Shown: positions 17,901 to 26,810, counted from the first letter of the stretch. The stretch is DNA of 64,000 nt from Candidatus Amarolinea dominans (GCA_016719785.1 JADJYJ010000030.1:248001-312000); one strand, 5' to 3'. The notes: generated by a model from the sequence alone, not told the origin. A program made the numbers and translations.

Positions 17901-18878
17901 GTGCGGGTGCGCCATGAGCTGATTCTACCGCCGCCCAGCACCCTCTTCGACTACGGCCCCTGGTCACAGCCAAGCCGTTTCACGCTGGACAGCCTGCCCA
18001 CCGGCGGACTGACATCGGCGCCCACATTTACCACCCCCACTTTCTCCTGGCAGCGCGTCGAAGGAGCCTCTGGCTACACCTTGCAGGTAGACGACAACAA
18101 CGATTTCAGTTCACCCCTGGTCAACCAAGCCGTGGACGGGATCTCCTTCACGCCGACGGACACCACCGGGTTCAGCGCCATAGGTGAAGGCACCTATTTC
18201 TGGCGTGTCGCCACCCGGCGCTCAGCCTCCGTGCAGGGGCGCTGGAGCGCCACGCAAAGCTTCACGCGCGCCTCGCCTTTTCCACAACCCCTGGCGCCCA
18301 TCGGCGGCGTTGCCATTTCCAATCTGCCCACCCTGCAATGGGCTCCCATTCTGACGCCCACACTGGAGCCGCGTTTCGCGGTGCCCCGCTACCGCCTCAA
18401 GATAGACGATGACCCCAATTTTGGCAGCCCGCTCCAGGTAGACACCTCCTCCAGCTCCTTCACACCGGTCTGGCACCAGCCGTTTCGTGATGGCACCTGG
18501 TACTGGAAAGTGGCCTTCCTGGATGCCAACAACCGCGAAGGCCCGTATAGCCCGCGTGAGTCGTTCTACAAGGAGTATCAGGCGCCGCCGCTGCTGTCAC
18601 CGCTGCCCGGCGCGGTGACCGGCGTCACCCCCACCTTCCGCTGGCAGCCCAGCGCGCCTGCCGCCTATTACCGTGTGCAATACGACCGCAGCGAAACTTT
18701 TTCCGCGCCAGTCACTCTCAACACCGACAGCACAACCTGGACACCGACCGGCCTGGTCGTGCCTGGCCACATCTACTGGCGTGTGCAACTGCTCGATTTT
18801 GACAACCAGGTTGGCCCCTACACCCGCGGCGATGTCAACCTGGGTGGCAAACAGATCATGCCTTTCATCTCGAAATAG
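14922..18878 (+). CDS. Giant secreted protein with repeated FN3-like modules
   Basis: A 1318-residue exported protein. It has a signal peptide (about 1-32), a Thr/Pro/Arg stalk (TPTPTRTP repeats, about 40-85), then about ten beta-sandwich modules of 90-110 residues. Each ends in a recognisable strand of the form YYWRVRAVD...GPWSEVRRF, typical of fibronectin-III-like extracellular repeats. Residues about 705-930 form a different, non-repeated domain that interrupts the array. The likely role is adhesion, sheath or surface architecture; no catalytic residues or membrane anchor are seen. A GGGGGAT ribosome site precedes ATGATG; either ATG may be used. The frame is unbroken over nearly 4 kb. Confidence 0.8.
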   Translation: MMSTFFLRHRHRLIWILALAVIASFPGIPALAESGPLATPTTPPATATRTPTPTRTPTPTRTPTPTRTPTPTRTPTRTPTRTPTSTATRVPLVEPVLLEPEDGESTSALTDPPTGSPTLRWASQTVATHYYVQLSNSSGFAVILEEADTLSTAWTPTKSLGDGIIYWRVKAGNTLGWGPYSSPRFFSKDWSAGGVVVAQPLAPADGATLAAFSAPVFSWSEVPGAARYLFQVDGDLNFGSVDYSALTLKAAHTPTVRLASGLYYWRVTPIDNREHYGAPSPLVSFRLEWNETPRLLAPADNPYPPLTFSPEFRWTAVAGAREYRLEVSTSPDFTTVTIYTTRSAAFTPDRNLANDQEYYWRVRAVDAQFNTGPWSEVRRFQMRWNLAPRLLTPLNNQIALGHPVFSWMPVAGAEKYQIQVDESIGFAAPIKFDERIYGAVYAHTGWGEIILNATYYWRVRAIDARGNLSPWSEVRGFDFGARFGPNLIFPPHYAESDTNLAVTADATQATPLFIWDTVHDAGGARPYQAADRYMLEVRDALDGTLAFSLTTAGHAAAPTTNNPFSGLLNGRLYSWTVTAYVGSTRLGFPMTSLARLDSARQTLPAAAPLQLLFPDDGREATVDAPILGWQPAPAATSYRVQIAEDRDFSRLVDEASAQFLNYVPWQDRQARLPNGAYFWRVRPEPGGDWSEVRHFNISHRLLTGNRFDYPLPQPLVGSELNQVASGSSQELKGLFVAQDRYVDASRLSWVIALDTQSYGALQFGIYFDTNHCNDPDTAVCRGGAGATSDPLGKAISTDDLYRPEYVLYAQRNGGLANADSTYLYTWNGSGWGAAQSLASIGGAVADTGEDIEIRLPYVALGSGDANWIGSLALAAFTSAADSAIRQALPAATGNTLTRFAFTSDALNPIYPFDSPGEGLLAQVAMPGLRWLMPAYDSVDGYQVEVARDPGFTDVVETWETWESNFTPSPLYMFLATSFTTKQVYANNQSYYWRVRVRHELILPPPSTLFDYGPWSQPSRFTLDSLPTGGLTSAPTFTTPTFSWQRVEGASGYTLQVDDNNDFSSPLVNQAVDGISFTPTDTTGFSAIGEGTYFWRVATRRSASVQGRWSATQSFTRASPFPQPLAPIGGVAISNLPTLQWAPILTPTLEPRFAVPRYRLKIDDDPNFGSPLQVDTSSSSFTPVWHQPFRDGTWYWKVAFLDANNREGPYSPRESFYKEYQAPPLLSPLPGAVTGVTPTFRWQPSAPAAYYRVQYDRSETFSAPVTLNTDSTTWTPTGLVVPGHIYWRVQLLDFDNQVGPYTRGDVNLGGKQIMPFISK

Positions 18879-18905
18879 CCGGCAAAATAGCCGGCAAAAT
18901 AGCCC
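18872..18905 (+). repeat. 12-bp tandem repeat across the stop codon
   Basis: Nearly three copies of AAAATAGCCGGC. The first contains the TAG stop of the 1318-residue gene, so unit number does not change the protein. The remaining bases to 19087 hold a weak -10 (TAGAAT, about 18998) and no other feature. Confidence 0.75.
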
Positions 18906-19087
18906 GATTGAAATGACCGGTTGAGAGGACACGCGCACGTGCGGCCCGTTGAAATTGCGGCGCGGCATCACCGCTTCTTGATTTTTCGCCCTCGTGGTAG
19001 AATCAGCCTCGCCTGGCGCCCCCCGCACGGCCGGCGACCGGTCGCCCAGCGGCGAACCGAGTCCAACCTGAAAACAAAGGACGTCCG

Positions 19088-19924
19088 ATGCCACGCTTTT
19101 TCCGTCCCTATCCCGTTCGCTACCGTACCAACCAACCTGCAGCCTGCGCACGCCTGCATCCCCACGCGGCACAGCCTGTGTGGCGACTGCTGCCACTCCT
19201 GAGCGCGGCCCTGGCCCTGTTCCTGCTGACAGGCTGCGGCGCTCCCGGCCCGGCCGCCACCCCCACGCCGACCAAAACCCCAAAACCGCCGGCCACCGCC
19301 ACCGCGGCGCCGGCGACAGCCACCCCGCTGCCGCTGCCGACCGATACGCCGGTTGCCACGGCCACCCCCGTGTCCACCGACACCCCGCTGCCCACGGCCA
19401 CGCCCGCGCCCACCGACACCTCCGTGCCACCCACCAACACCCCGGTGCGACCCACCAACACCCCGCGGCCGCGCGTCGTTCCGCCCACCAACACCCCGGC
19501 CCCGCCGCCAGTTGCAGACCCCTGCGCGGGCATTGGCGGCGACGGCTGCAAGTTCAAAGTGCGCGGCGGCCCCGGCTTCCAGGACAACGGCGGCGGTGAG
19601 CTGAAGATGCAGCTCGCCTTCGTTCACAGCGGCGTGGATGGCGGTCAGCCGCAGGGCGACTATCGCATCCGCCTGTTCAAAGACGGACAGCCGGTGCCCG
19701 GTCCGGAGAACGTGCTCAGCACCGCCTTGACCGCCAACCAGGGGCCGCTCGGCAAGTACAACTGGGAATTTGCCATCCCGGCCGGCCAACTACCCGGCGG
19801 CAACGTCGGCGGCAGCTACAGCATGCACGTCCTGGACGGCAACCGCGAGCGCGACAGCCGCGACTTTACCTTCTCCCTGGGCAACAACCAGGGTTTCGTA
19901 TGGATCTTATGGGATCAAAGCTAG
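19088..19924 (+). CDS. Lipoprotein with Thr/Pro stalk and C-terminal beta domain
   Basis: A 278-residue protein. A rather long N-terminal region precedes the hydrophobic segment LLSAALALFLLTGCG, whose Cys (near residue 50) is a lipobox. About 80 residues of Thr/Pro repeat (TATP, TDTP, TNTP) act as a stalk. The C-terminal domain (about 140-278, from ADPCAGIGG) has paired Cys and the look of an extracellular beta-sandwich, with no enzyme motif. A nearer start within the first 40 codons would also give a valid signal. Function unknown; surface binding is a guess. Confidence 0.7.
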   Translation: MPRFFRPYPVRYRTNQPAACARLHPHAAQPVWRLLPLLSAALALFLLTGCGAPGPAATPTPTKTPKPPATATAAPATATPLPLPTDTPVATATPVSTDTPLPTATPAPTDTSVPPTNTPVRPTNTPRPRVVPPTNTPAPPPVADPCAGIGGDGCKFKVRGGPGFQDNGGGELKMQLAFVHSGVDGGQPQGDYRIRLFKDGQPVPGPENVLSTALTANQGPLGKYNWEFAIPAGQLPGGNVGGSYSMHVLDGNRERDSRDFTFSLGNNQGFVWILWDQS

Positions 19925-19961
19925 GAGGAAGTAGTAGAGCACTGCCTGGCGGCAGTTCTGG

Positions 19962-20291
19962 TTAGTCTGGCAAGTCAAGGGCAGCTCGCAACGCCTGGCT
20001 CAGCATACCCATCAGTCTGGGGGTCAACGCACCAATGTAGTCAGTCAGCAGTGATTTGGGCAGGCTCACCAATTCATCACAGTGAATGCTGCTGTCGTGC
20101 TTCAAACCTTCAGCAATCCCAATCGGCACCTGTGTTGACAAGCCGTCGTGATTCGAATAAACAGGCGCGCAAATGACTGTGGAGAAACGGGAGTCAATCA
20201 AGACCTGTCTGCTCACGACTACGAACACGCGCGACTTCTTGGGGTCGCGCGCCGAGGGATTTGTCACTCGATACAGGTCACCGCGTTTCAT
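19962..20291 (-). CDS. MazF/PemK-type toxin
   Basis: A 109-residue protein opening MKRGDLYRV, the classic MazF/PemK start, with SRQVLID, VICAPVYSN and DELVSLPKSLL in the expected order. Members are sequence-specific mRNA endonucleases held inactive by a small DNA-binding antitoxin. Its start overlaps the stop of the upstream antitoxin gene by four bases (ATGA), the normal antitoxin-first arrangement. All core strands are present, so the toxin should be active. Confidence 0.9.
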   Translation of the reverse strand: MKRGDLYRVTNPSARDPKKSRVFVVVSRQVLIDSRFSTVICAPVYSNHDGLSTQVPIGIAEGLKHDSSIHCDELVSLPKSLLTDYIGALTPRLMGMLSQALRAALDLPD

Positions 20292-20548
20292 AGAGCAACC
20301 TGGTAAGTCAACACGTCTTCGGCTTCTCGATTGAGGTTTTCAGCGCGCTGATTGATGATCTCGAGATCACGGGCATTTTGCTCTTCGCGTCTGCGTTGTA
20401 CCAGGAAACTACGCACCGCCTGTTCGATGAAGTCAGAACGACTGGTATTGTGCGGACGCAAGCGATCAACGGCACGCAGAAGTTCTTTCGGCAAGAATAC
20501 GATTGCCCTGGCCCGACCAGGCACATTTGTCATTGTTTGATGAAACAT
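20288..20548 (-). CDS. Ribbon-helix-helix antitoxin (MazE-like partner)
   Basis: An 86-residue protein. The segment RAIVFLPKELLRAVDRL followed by RSDFIEQAVRSFL is a ribbon-helix-helix DNA-binding fold; the charged C-terminal half would wrap the toxin. It overlaps the MazF gene by four bases and probably represses the shared promoter. The start is either the ATG at 20548 or one five codons later. Confidence 0.85.
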   Translation of the reverse strand: MFHQTMTNVPGRARAIVFLPKELLRAVDRLRPHNTSRSDFIEQAVRSFLVQRRREEQNARDLEIINQRAENLNREAEDVLTYQVAL

Positions 20549-20753
20549 TTACCATTCTCCCATGCCAGGCATTCACGTCAATGCGGACTTTGTACAGGTA
20601 TTATACCACACTCAGTTCAGGCAGCCATCTCGACAGGACGAGGCATCACACGGCGCGAGCGCGGGTGTCTAGCCTGCGGCGCGTTGCCAGGCGCTGGCAA
20701 TGTCTCATGATTACACAAGGCGGGAGTGATTTCAACTTAGCAGGAGGTACGCC

Positions 20754-22814
20754 ATGTTATGCCGATTGTTACTCACGTTGATTTTCCTCGGGGCGTTCGC
20801 ACCTGGCGCCGCGGCCAACGCGCCGCTGCTGCTGACCCTCCCCATCTACACCGACTCGCTCGCCAGCGACTGGCAGAACTGGAGTTGGGGCACAACCCTC
20901 AACTTCAACGCGGCCGATCCGGTCAGCGGCCTGCCCGATCGGGCCATCTCCGTGCAGTACACCAACAACTGGGGCGGCCTCAGCCTGCGTCATGAAGCCA
21001 TTCCCGTCACTGCCTATGACACCCTGCGCTTTGCCATTCACGGTGGCGGCGTGGGCGGCCAGATCATCCAGGTGCTGTTGCAGACCAGCGACGGGGGCGG
21101 TGAACAGCCGCCCGTGGCGCTCAATCAGTATCTGCCGCCCGGCGGCGTGCCGGCCAGCGCCTGGGCCGAAGTCGCCATCCCCCTGGCCGATCTCCTGGCC
21201 GATCCCGCGCCCAGCTTTGCGCGCATCACCTGGCATAATGACAGCGGCGGCGCCAATGCCGCCTTCTACCTGGACGACATCCGCCTGACCGCGCCCGACC
21301 CGGCGCCGCCGCAACTAACCATTCACAGCGCGCAAGGCATCCGCCGTCTGCCGACCGCCCTCTACGGCAGCAACGCCGCGTACTGGAATGGCAACATCCA
21401 CGCCGACCCCGATCTCGTCGCCAAAGTGGCGGCCAGCGGCATCACCGTGCTGCGCTACCCCGGCGGCAGCAGCTCCGACGAGTACCACTGGGCGCAGTGG
21501 GATCCGGGCGCGGCCAACAACGCCTGGGCCATGAACACCACCGAATTCGTCAGCCTGCTGCAGGCCACCAACACGCAGGGCCTGTTCACCGCCAACTTCG
21601 GCAGCGGCAGCGCGGCCGAAGCGGCCGCCTGGGTGCAGTTCACCAACGTCACTCACAACTGGAACATTCGCCGCTGGGAAATCGGCAACGAAATCTACGG
21701 ATCGTGGGAAACGAGTTGGACACACGATGGGACGGCATACATGCAGGGCGACGCCACCCATGACGGCGCCAACGCCTTTTGCGCAGCCATGAAAGCGGTT
21801 GATCCGACGATCGAGGTGGGCATCGTCGGCGCGCTCAACGCCACCGAATACAACGGTTGGGGCCTGGCCGTGCTCAGCAACGCCAGCGACTGCATTGACT
21901 TCTACGTCATTCATTACTACGCCCTGCCGCCGGGCAACACCAGCTATCAACAACTGCTGCAAGACCCGCCGAGCCACTGGCCCGCCATCCTGGCCGAAGT
22001 GCGCACCATGCTGGCAACCTACGCGCCCTCGCGCCATCTCGAGATCGTGGCCGACGAGTACAACGCCTACTACACCGAGCCGGAGGAACTGCAACTGCAG
22101 ACCGTCAACCTGCTCTTCCTGGCCGACACCCTGGGCCAATTGATCCAGGGCGGCGTCGCCGCGGCCAATCAGTGGGACATCGTCAACGGGCTTTCCAGCA
22201 ACGGCGGCGACTACGGCCTGCTGCTCAACTGGGACAGCTACCGCCGCACGCCCGGCTATTTCAGCTTTCCCCTGTGGCGCCAGATGGGCGACATGCTCCT
22301 CGCGCTGGACAACTCCGCCAACGCAGCCACCACCTTCAGCGCCTACGCGGCCCTGGCCAACGACGGCCTCACTATTCTCGCCATCAACAAGACGGATCAG
22401 GCTCTGGCAGCTACACTAAACCTGCAGGACTTTGCGCCCAGCGGCTCTGGCGTGGCCTACGTCGCGGCCGGCGCCAGCCTCAGCGCGACCAGCGTCAGCT
22501 ACAACGGCAACGCCAGCCCGCCCGTCAACCTGGGCAGCGTACCGCCCCTGCCGGTCAGCGGCGTCGCCTCCACCTTCACCTACAGCTTTGCGCCCTTCAG
22601 CGTCACCACCCTGCGCCTGGCCGGCGCGCCCACCTGCGCCTGGTCCGACGTAGACTGTGACGGCGCCACGCAGTTGGACGACATCACCGCCCTGGCCGGG
22701 CGCTGGGGCAGCCATGAGGGTGACATTGGCTGGAACGCGCGCTTCGATCATGACGCCGATGGCGCGCTGACCGTGGTAGACGTGCAGGCCGCCGCCGCCC
22801 AATGGACGCCGTGA
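20754..22814 (+). CDS. Secreted glycoside hydrolase with dockerin-like tail
   Basis: A 686-residue exported enzyme. It has a signal peptide (about 1-21), an N-terminal beta-sandwich of CBM type (about 25-180), a TIM-barrel of the clan GH-A arabinofuranosidase-like kind (about 190-500), a short beta domain, and at the C-terminus two calcium-loop repeats (DVDCDGATQLDD and DHDADGALTVVD). The likely acid/base is Glu313 in WEIGNEIYG and the nucleophile Glu435 in VADEYN. It most resembles GH51/GH39-type enzymes acting on plant or microbial polysaccharide side chains; the family number is not certain. AGGAGG precedes the ATG. Confidence 0.75.
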   Translation: MLCRLLLTLIFLGAFAPGAAANAPLLLTLPIYTDSLASDWQNWSWGTTLNFNAADPVSGLPDRAISVQYTNNWGGLSLRHEAIPVTAYDTLRFAIHGGGVGGQIIQVLLQTSDGGGEQPPVALNQYLPPGGVPASAWAEVAIPLADLLADPAPSFARITWHNDSGGANAAFYLDDIRLTAPDPAPPQLTIHSAQGIRRLPTALYGSNAAYWNGNIHADPDLVAKVAASGITVLRYPGGSSSDEYHWAQWDPGAANNAWAMNTTEFVSLLQATNTQGLFTANFGSGSAAEAAAWVQFTNVTHNWNIRRWEIGNEIYGSWETSWTHDGTAYMQGDATHDGANAFCAAMKAVDPTIEVGIVGALNATEYNGWGLAVLSNASDCIDFYVIHYYALPPGNTSYQQLLQDPPSHWPAILAEVRTMLATYAPSRHLEIVADEYNAYYTEPEELQLQTVNLLFLADTLGQLIQGGVAAANQWDIVNGLSSNGGDYGLLLNWDSYRRTPGYFSFPLWRQMGDMLLALDNSANAATTFSAYAALANDGLTILAINKTDQALAATLNLQDFAPSGSGVAYVAAGASLSATSVSYNGNASPPVNLGSVPPLPVSGVASTFTYSFAPFSVTTLRLAGAPTCAWSDVDCDGATQLDDITALAGRWGSHEGDIGWNARFDHDADGALTVVDVQAAAAQWTP

Positions 22815-22848
22815 ACGGCCGCGTTCACGCCCGTCGAGAACTACCGTT

Positions 22849-23868
22849 CTACACATTCAACAGCAGTCCCGCCAGAACGGCCGCGCGCGGCGCCAGTTGC
22901 CCGATCAAGACATATTCCTCATCGGTATGCGCGCCGTCGCCGCACACGCCCAGGCCATCCAGGGTGGGAATGCCCAACGCCGCGGTGAAATTGCCATCGC
23001 TGGCGCCGCCCACTGCACGCTCGACCAGGTCCAGGCCGATCTCCTGACCCAGGCGCCGCGCCAGCTCGAACAGACGCACGGTGCCTGGCAGGCGTTCCAT
23101 CGGCGGCCGTTCCACGCCGCCACTGATCTGCAGGCTGGCGCCCGGCAGGTGTGGGCGCAGCGCATAGACCTGTTGATTGACCCAGGCTGCATCTTCCAGT
23201 CGCCACACGCGCGCATCCACCTGCATTTCAGCCGCCGCGGGCACGGTGTTGACCGCGCTGCCGCCCTGAATCAGCCCCACGCTGATGGTGATGCCGCGTT
23301 CGTAATCGGTCAGGTCGGTCAGCGCCCGAACCTGGTGCGCCAGCTCCACAATGGCGTTGATGCCCAACTCGTGCGCGCCGCCCGCGTGCGAGGCACGGCC
23401 CAACGCCCTGATCGTGAAGGTGCCCACGCCCTTGCGCGCCGTCTTCAACTCACCGCCGTAGAAGGCCGGTTCCAGCACCAGCACCGCCTCGGCCTGGCGC
23501 GCCAGCGCCTCGATCAGGGGGCGCGAGTCGGTGCTCGATAGCTCTTCATCGGCCGTGCTCAGCAGGATGACCGGCCGCGGCAAGGGTCGCCCCAGGCTGC
23601 GGATAGCCGCCAGGGCCGCGGCCGCCAGCAGGGCGCCGCCCTTCATGTCGTAGGAGCCAGGGCCATAGACGCGACCATCTTCGACGCGCGGCGGATTGCG
23701 CGCCAGGCTGCCGATGGGGTGTACCGTGTCATGATGGGCCAGGAGCAAGAGCGGCTTGCCGTCGCCGCCGGCCCAGGTGGCCTGCACCATGCTGCCGTTT
23801 ACCTGGCCAGGGATGATCTCCACGGCCGCGCCGGCCGCGGCCAGGTGACCGGCCGCCATCTGCGCCAT
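22849..23868 (-). CDS. M20 family peptidase (carboxypeptidase G2-like), N-terminus unclear
   Basis: A 339-residue reading from its first ATG. Dinuclear zinc ligands are visible in LLAHHDTV, GSYDMKGG, STADEELSST and LEPAFYGG, matching CPG2/acetylornithine-deacetylase-like peptidases. The frame stays open upstream to about 23985 and encodes more family-like sequence (RDLLAWCALESPSNDPAATTR) before that ATG. No start codon exists there, and a run of ten G lies at 23954-23963. The normal protein is about 370 residues, so the true start probably lies across that run in another frame. Substrate unknown; an N-acyl amino acid is plausible given the neighbouring racemase-like gene. Confidence 0.75.
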   Translation of the reverse strand: MAQMAAGHLAAAGAAVEIIPGQVNGSMVQATWAGGDGKPLLLLAHHDTVHPIGSLARNPPRVEDGRVYGPGSYDMKGGALLAAAALAAIRSLGRPLPRPVILLSTADEELSSTDSRPLIEALARQAEAVLVLEPAFYGGELKTARKGVGTFTIRALGRASHAGGAHELGINAIVELAHQVRALTDLTDYERGITISVGLIQGGSAVNTVPAAAEMQVDARVWRLEDAAWVNQQVYALRPHLPGASLQISGGVERPPMERLPGTVRLFELARRLGQEIGLDLVERAVGGASDGNFTAALGIPTLDGLGVCGDGAHTDEEYVLIGQLAPRAAVLAGLLLNV

Positions 23869-23953
23869 GCGCGTAGTGGCCGCCGGATCGTTGGAAGGGG
23901 ACTCCAGCGCGCACCAGGCCAGGAGATCGCGAATCGCCCGGTGGCGGTGTGCT

Positions 23954-23963
23954 GGGGGGGGGG
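23954..23963. repeat. G10 homopolymer in the M20 gene 5' region
   Basis: Ten consecutive G on the plus strand (C on the coding strand), located where the reading frame of the M20 peptidase loses its start. Such tracts change length by slippage and are also error-prone in sequencing. Confidence 0.9.
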
Positions 23964-24084
23964 TGTCAAAGAGCCGCGCCCGGAATTACGAAGTAGGTCT
24001 TGATTTGACCGATTGGAGGTTCCAGCCGGTTTCTTAGCCAGCATGAACGGAAAGCCTGATCCGGTCACATTGGCCTGCGCTGAT

Positions 24085-25200
24085 TTACGCTGCGCTGAAT
24101 GTGGCGCTGTGCAGGGTGACGCGCAGCAGCGCCTCGCGGTTGACAATCACCCCCAGACCCGGCGCTGTGGGGACGCTGATCGTGCTGTCCGGGTTCAGGC
24201 TGAAGGTCGGCTCGGCAATGTCAGCCGTGTAATAACGGCTGCTGGCCGAGATGTCGCCGGGTAGACGGAAGTTGGGCAGGGAGGCCAGCGCCAGGTTGGC
24301 CGCGCGCCCGACCCCTGTTTCCAACATGCCGCCGCACCAGACCGGCACGCCGTGCGCCTGGCACAGGTCATGAATCTGGCGTGCAGGTATCAGGCCGCCG
24401 ACGCGACCGACTTTGATATTGATGATGCGGCAGGCGCTCAACGCCAGCGCCGCACGCGCATGGAGCAGGGTGTGGATGCTCTCGTCCAGGCAGATGGGTG
24501 TCCGCAACTGGCGCTGCAACAGACTGTGCTCGTAGATGTCGTCATGATCGAGCGGTTGTTCGATCAACAGCAGGTTGAAATCGTCAAGCTGGCGCAGGCG
24601 CTCGCTATCGGCCAGGGTGTAGGCCGAGTTGGCATCAACCTGCAGCAGCACAGCGGGGTAGGCGCGGCGCACTGCTTCGACAAAGGCAATGTCCTTGCCG
24701 GGCTTGATCTTGAGCTTGATGCGGCCATAGCCCTGCGCCAGGTAGCCAGCGACGGTATCCACCAGGGCTTCAGGTGTGGCCTGAATGCCCACACTGACGC
24801 CCACCGGCACGCTGGTGCGTTCACCGCCCAGGAAAGTCGCCAGCGACTGATCGGCGTCTGCGGCCAGCAGCGCGGCGGCGGCCTGTTCGACGGCCGCCCG
24901 CGCCATGTTGTGACCGCGCATCCAGGCCCAGCGCTCGTGCAGCGCCGGCGGGCTATCGAAGGGCTGCGCCAGCACCGCCGGCACGAGGTACTGACTGAGA
25001 ACGGACCAGGCGGTATCGGTGGTTTCGTAGGAATAGGCGGGCGCATCTCCCGCCACACACTCGCCCCAGCCGGAACCGCTCGGCGTACGCAGCTCAACCA
25101 GGATGGCCTGGCGCACGGTCTGCCGGCCAAAGCTGGTTTCGAATGGAGAGACCAGCGGCATCGCAATCAGATGCAGTGCGGCCTGTTCGATATTGATCAT
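24085..25200 (-). CDS. Enolase-superfamily enzyme (MenC / N-acylamino acid racemase type)
   Basis: A 371-residue enzyme of the muconate-lactonizing/enolase superfamily, subgroup o-succinylbenzoate synthase/NAAAR. Catalytic landmarks are RIKLKIKPG (KxK), metal ligands in VDANS, IEQPL and CLDES, and the second lysine in INIKVGRVGG. It could make o-succinylbenzoate for menaquinone or racemise N-acyl amino acids. No other men genes are near, and an M20 deacylase lies downstream on the same strand, so an N-acyl amino acid racemase/deacylase pair fits the context slightly better (inference). The length is standard. Confidence 0.82.
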   Translation of the reverse strand: MINIEQAALHLIAMPLVSPFETSFGRQTVRQAILVELRTPSGSGWGECVAGDAPAYSYETTDTAWSVLSQYLVPAVLAQPFDSPPALHERWAWMRGHNMARAAVEQAAAALLAADADQSLATFLGGERTSVPVGVSVGIQATPEALVDTVAGYLAQGYGRIKLKIKPGKDIAFVEAVRRAYPAVLLQVDANSAYTLADSERLRQLDDFNLLLIEQPLDHDDIYEHSLLQRQLRTPICLDESIHTLLHARAALALSACRIINIKVGRVGGLIPARQIHDLCQAHGVPVWCGGMLETGVGRAANLALASLPNFRLPGDISASSRYYTADIAEPTFSLNPDSTISVPTAPGLGVIVNREALLRVTLHSATFSAA

Positions 25201-25336
25201 TCTGATTTCCTATTTGCCGAATGAATTCGGGACGAAGGGGCGTTCCGCCGCCAGGTCGGCCGCCGCCGACCAGTATTGCGTCCACGCAGGGGCACGCCCA
25301 CCAGGCGCGATTTCAATCGCTCTCTCGACCTGTGTC

Positions 25337-25777
25337 TTACGCGGCGACCGCGCCGTTGCTCTCAACCACTGGGATCTGTGCTTTGGGTGCGGCCGGGGCT
25401 GGAATCAAGAACGGCTGCTGCGGTTCGTCGCCCTGCATCACCAGTTCACCGCGTAGGTAGCCGCCGTCATCCAACAAGAAGGAGTTGACACGCACGATTC
25501 CCCAGATACGCCCGCCCTCCAGCAGCTCAACGCGCTCGGCCGTGATGGTGCCTTTGTACGCGCCTGATACCGAAACCACCCTGGCCTGAATATCGGCCAT
25601 GACACTGGCACTGGCGGTAATAATCACATTCGTGGGCGTGGTAATGCTGCCGCTTTCGATCACGCCGTCAATGCGCACACTGCCATCACAACGCAGGTTG
25701 CCACTAAACGTCGCCCGTGCACCGATCAGGGCCTCGATGGCATCAGGTTCCGGTCGCTTTTCTTTTCCAAACACCAA
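25337..25777 (-). CDS. Bactofilin
   Basis: A 146-residue polymer-forming cytoskeletal protein. The central right-handed beta-helix (about 20-110) shows the repeating G/I/V pattern (FSGNLRCDGSVRIDGVIESG...VSGAYKGTITAERVELLEGG) with short polar tails, as in bactofilins that assemble into filaments and organise the cell envelope. The start appears to be TTG at 25777, directly followed by GTG; AAAGGAG lies seven bases upstream. It sits downstream of prs on the same strand. Confidence 0.92.
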   Translation of the reverse strand: MVFGKEKRPEPDAIEALIGARATFSGNLRCDGSVRIDGVIESGSITTPTNVIITASASVMADIQARVVSVSGAYKGTITAERVELLEGGRIWGIVRVNSFLLDDGGYLRGELVMQGDEPQQPFLIPAPAAPKAQIPVVESNGAVAA

Positions 25778-25832
25778 GTTCGTTCTCCTTTCACAACATC
25801 ACTGATCATTCTGAACTTCTTGCCGTCTGTCG

Positions 25833-26810
25833 CTACTTGTGGGGCGGCTCGCCCCATTCTTGCGGTGTCAGTTTGAGCAGCGGGCTGATCGTGCGCGCCG
25901 CGTGAATGCGCTCGATGGCATCGGCCAACAATGGCGCCAGCGAGAGCACGACCAGCTTGGGGTGCTGCTGCGCGGGGGAGATGTAGATGGTATCGGTCAC
26001 CACAAGCTCCTTGATGATCGGGCTGTCGAGACGCGCCAGCGCGGTGGGCAGCAGAATCGGATGGGTGATCGCCAGGTAAATCTCCGGCCGGGCGCCAGCC
26101 TCCACCAGGGCGTTGAGTTGGGTGAGAATGCTGCCGCCCGCAATCATATCATCAATCACAATCGGCGTCTTGTCCTTCAGATCGCCCACAACGTGTGAGT
26201 TCTCGACCTCGCTGTGCGAGAGACGCCGCTTGTGCATCAGCGCCAGCGGCAGCCCCATGACCTCTGCATAGCGACCGGCCAGCTTGGCGCGTCCCACATC
26301 GGGCGCCACGATGATGGGGTTTTCCAGGTCTTTGTTCTCGAAATACTCAATGAACACCTTGCGCGCCGACAGCGGGTCAACCGGGATGTCAAAGAATCCC
26401 TGGGTCGCTTCCGCGTGAATATCCACATAGACCACGCGGGTGACGCCCAGCGTTTGCAACATACGCGCCACAACCCGCGCACTGATGGCTTCACGCCCGT
26501 GAGCCATGCGCTCCTGCCGGCTGTAGGGGAAGTACGGAACGACGACGGTGATGGTATGGGCCGACGCGCGCCGAAATGCGTCTACGTACAGCAGCAGTTC
26601 CATCAGGTTATCGTTGACGGGGGCCGAACAAGGCTGGATGAAGAAAATGTCCTGCCCACGAATGGCTTCGTGGATCTCCACATAGACCTCGCTATCTGGC
26701 AGATGCTTGGTCTCACAGGCGCCGAGTGGCATCTGCAGACATTCTGCAATCCGTTCGGCCAGGGGACGATTGGCGGTGCCAGAAAAGAGATGCAAAGGGT
26801 GTTGCGGCAT
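25833..26810 (-). CDS. prs: Ribose-phosphate pyrophosphokinase
   Basis: A 325-residue PRPP synthetase (ribose 5-phosphate + ATP to PRPP + AMP). It opens PQHPLHLFSGTANRPLAERIA, and has the ATP-loop region DIFFIQPCSAPVNDN, the flexible-loop SRQER and the PRPP-binding signature VIDDMIAGGS. The ATG at 26810 is chosen over an in-frame GTG nine codons earlier because it follows a purine-rich AAGAAAGAAG stretch and matches the family start. It has a near-perfect promoter overlapping that of the divergent rdgB. Confidence 0.95.
   Translation of the reverse strand: MPQHPLHLFSGTANRPLAERIAECLQMPLGACETKHLPDSEVYVEIHEAIRGQDIFFIQPCSAPVNDNLMELLLYVDAFRRASAHTITVVVPYFPYSRQERMAHGREAISARVVARMLQTLGVTRVVYVDIHAEATQGFFDIPVDPLSARKVFIEYFENKDLENPIIVAPDVGRAKLAGRYAEVMGLPLALMHKRRLSHSEVENSHVVGDLKDKTPIVIDDMIAGGSILTQLNALVEAGARPEIYLAITHPILLPTALARLDSPIIKELVVTDTIYISPAQQHPKLVVLSLAPLLADAIERIHAARTISPLLKLTPQEWGEPPHK

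Noticed and set aside
16620..17915. 431-codon minus-strand frame
   Set aside because: It is antisense to the FN3-like giant protein and has no start context or motif.
24013..24146. Alternative M20 start at the ATG near 24043 (minus strand)
   Set aside because: Its frame meets the M20 frame only after a shift in the G10 run, and the encoded LAKKPAGTSNRSNQDLL does not look like an M20 N-terminus. It is kept only as a possibility.
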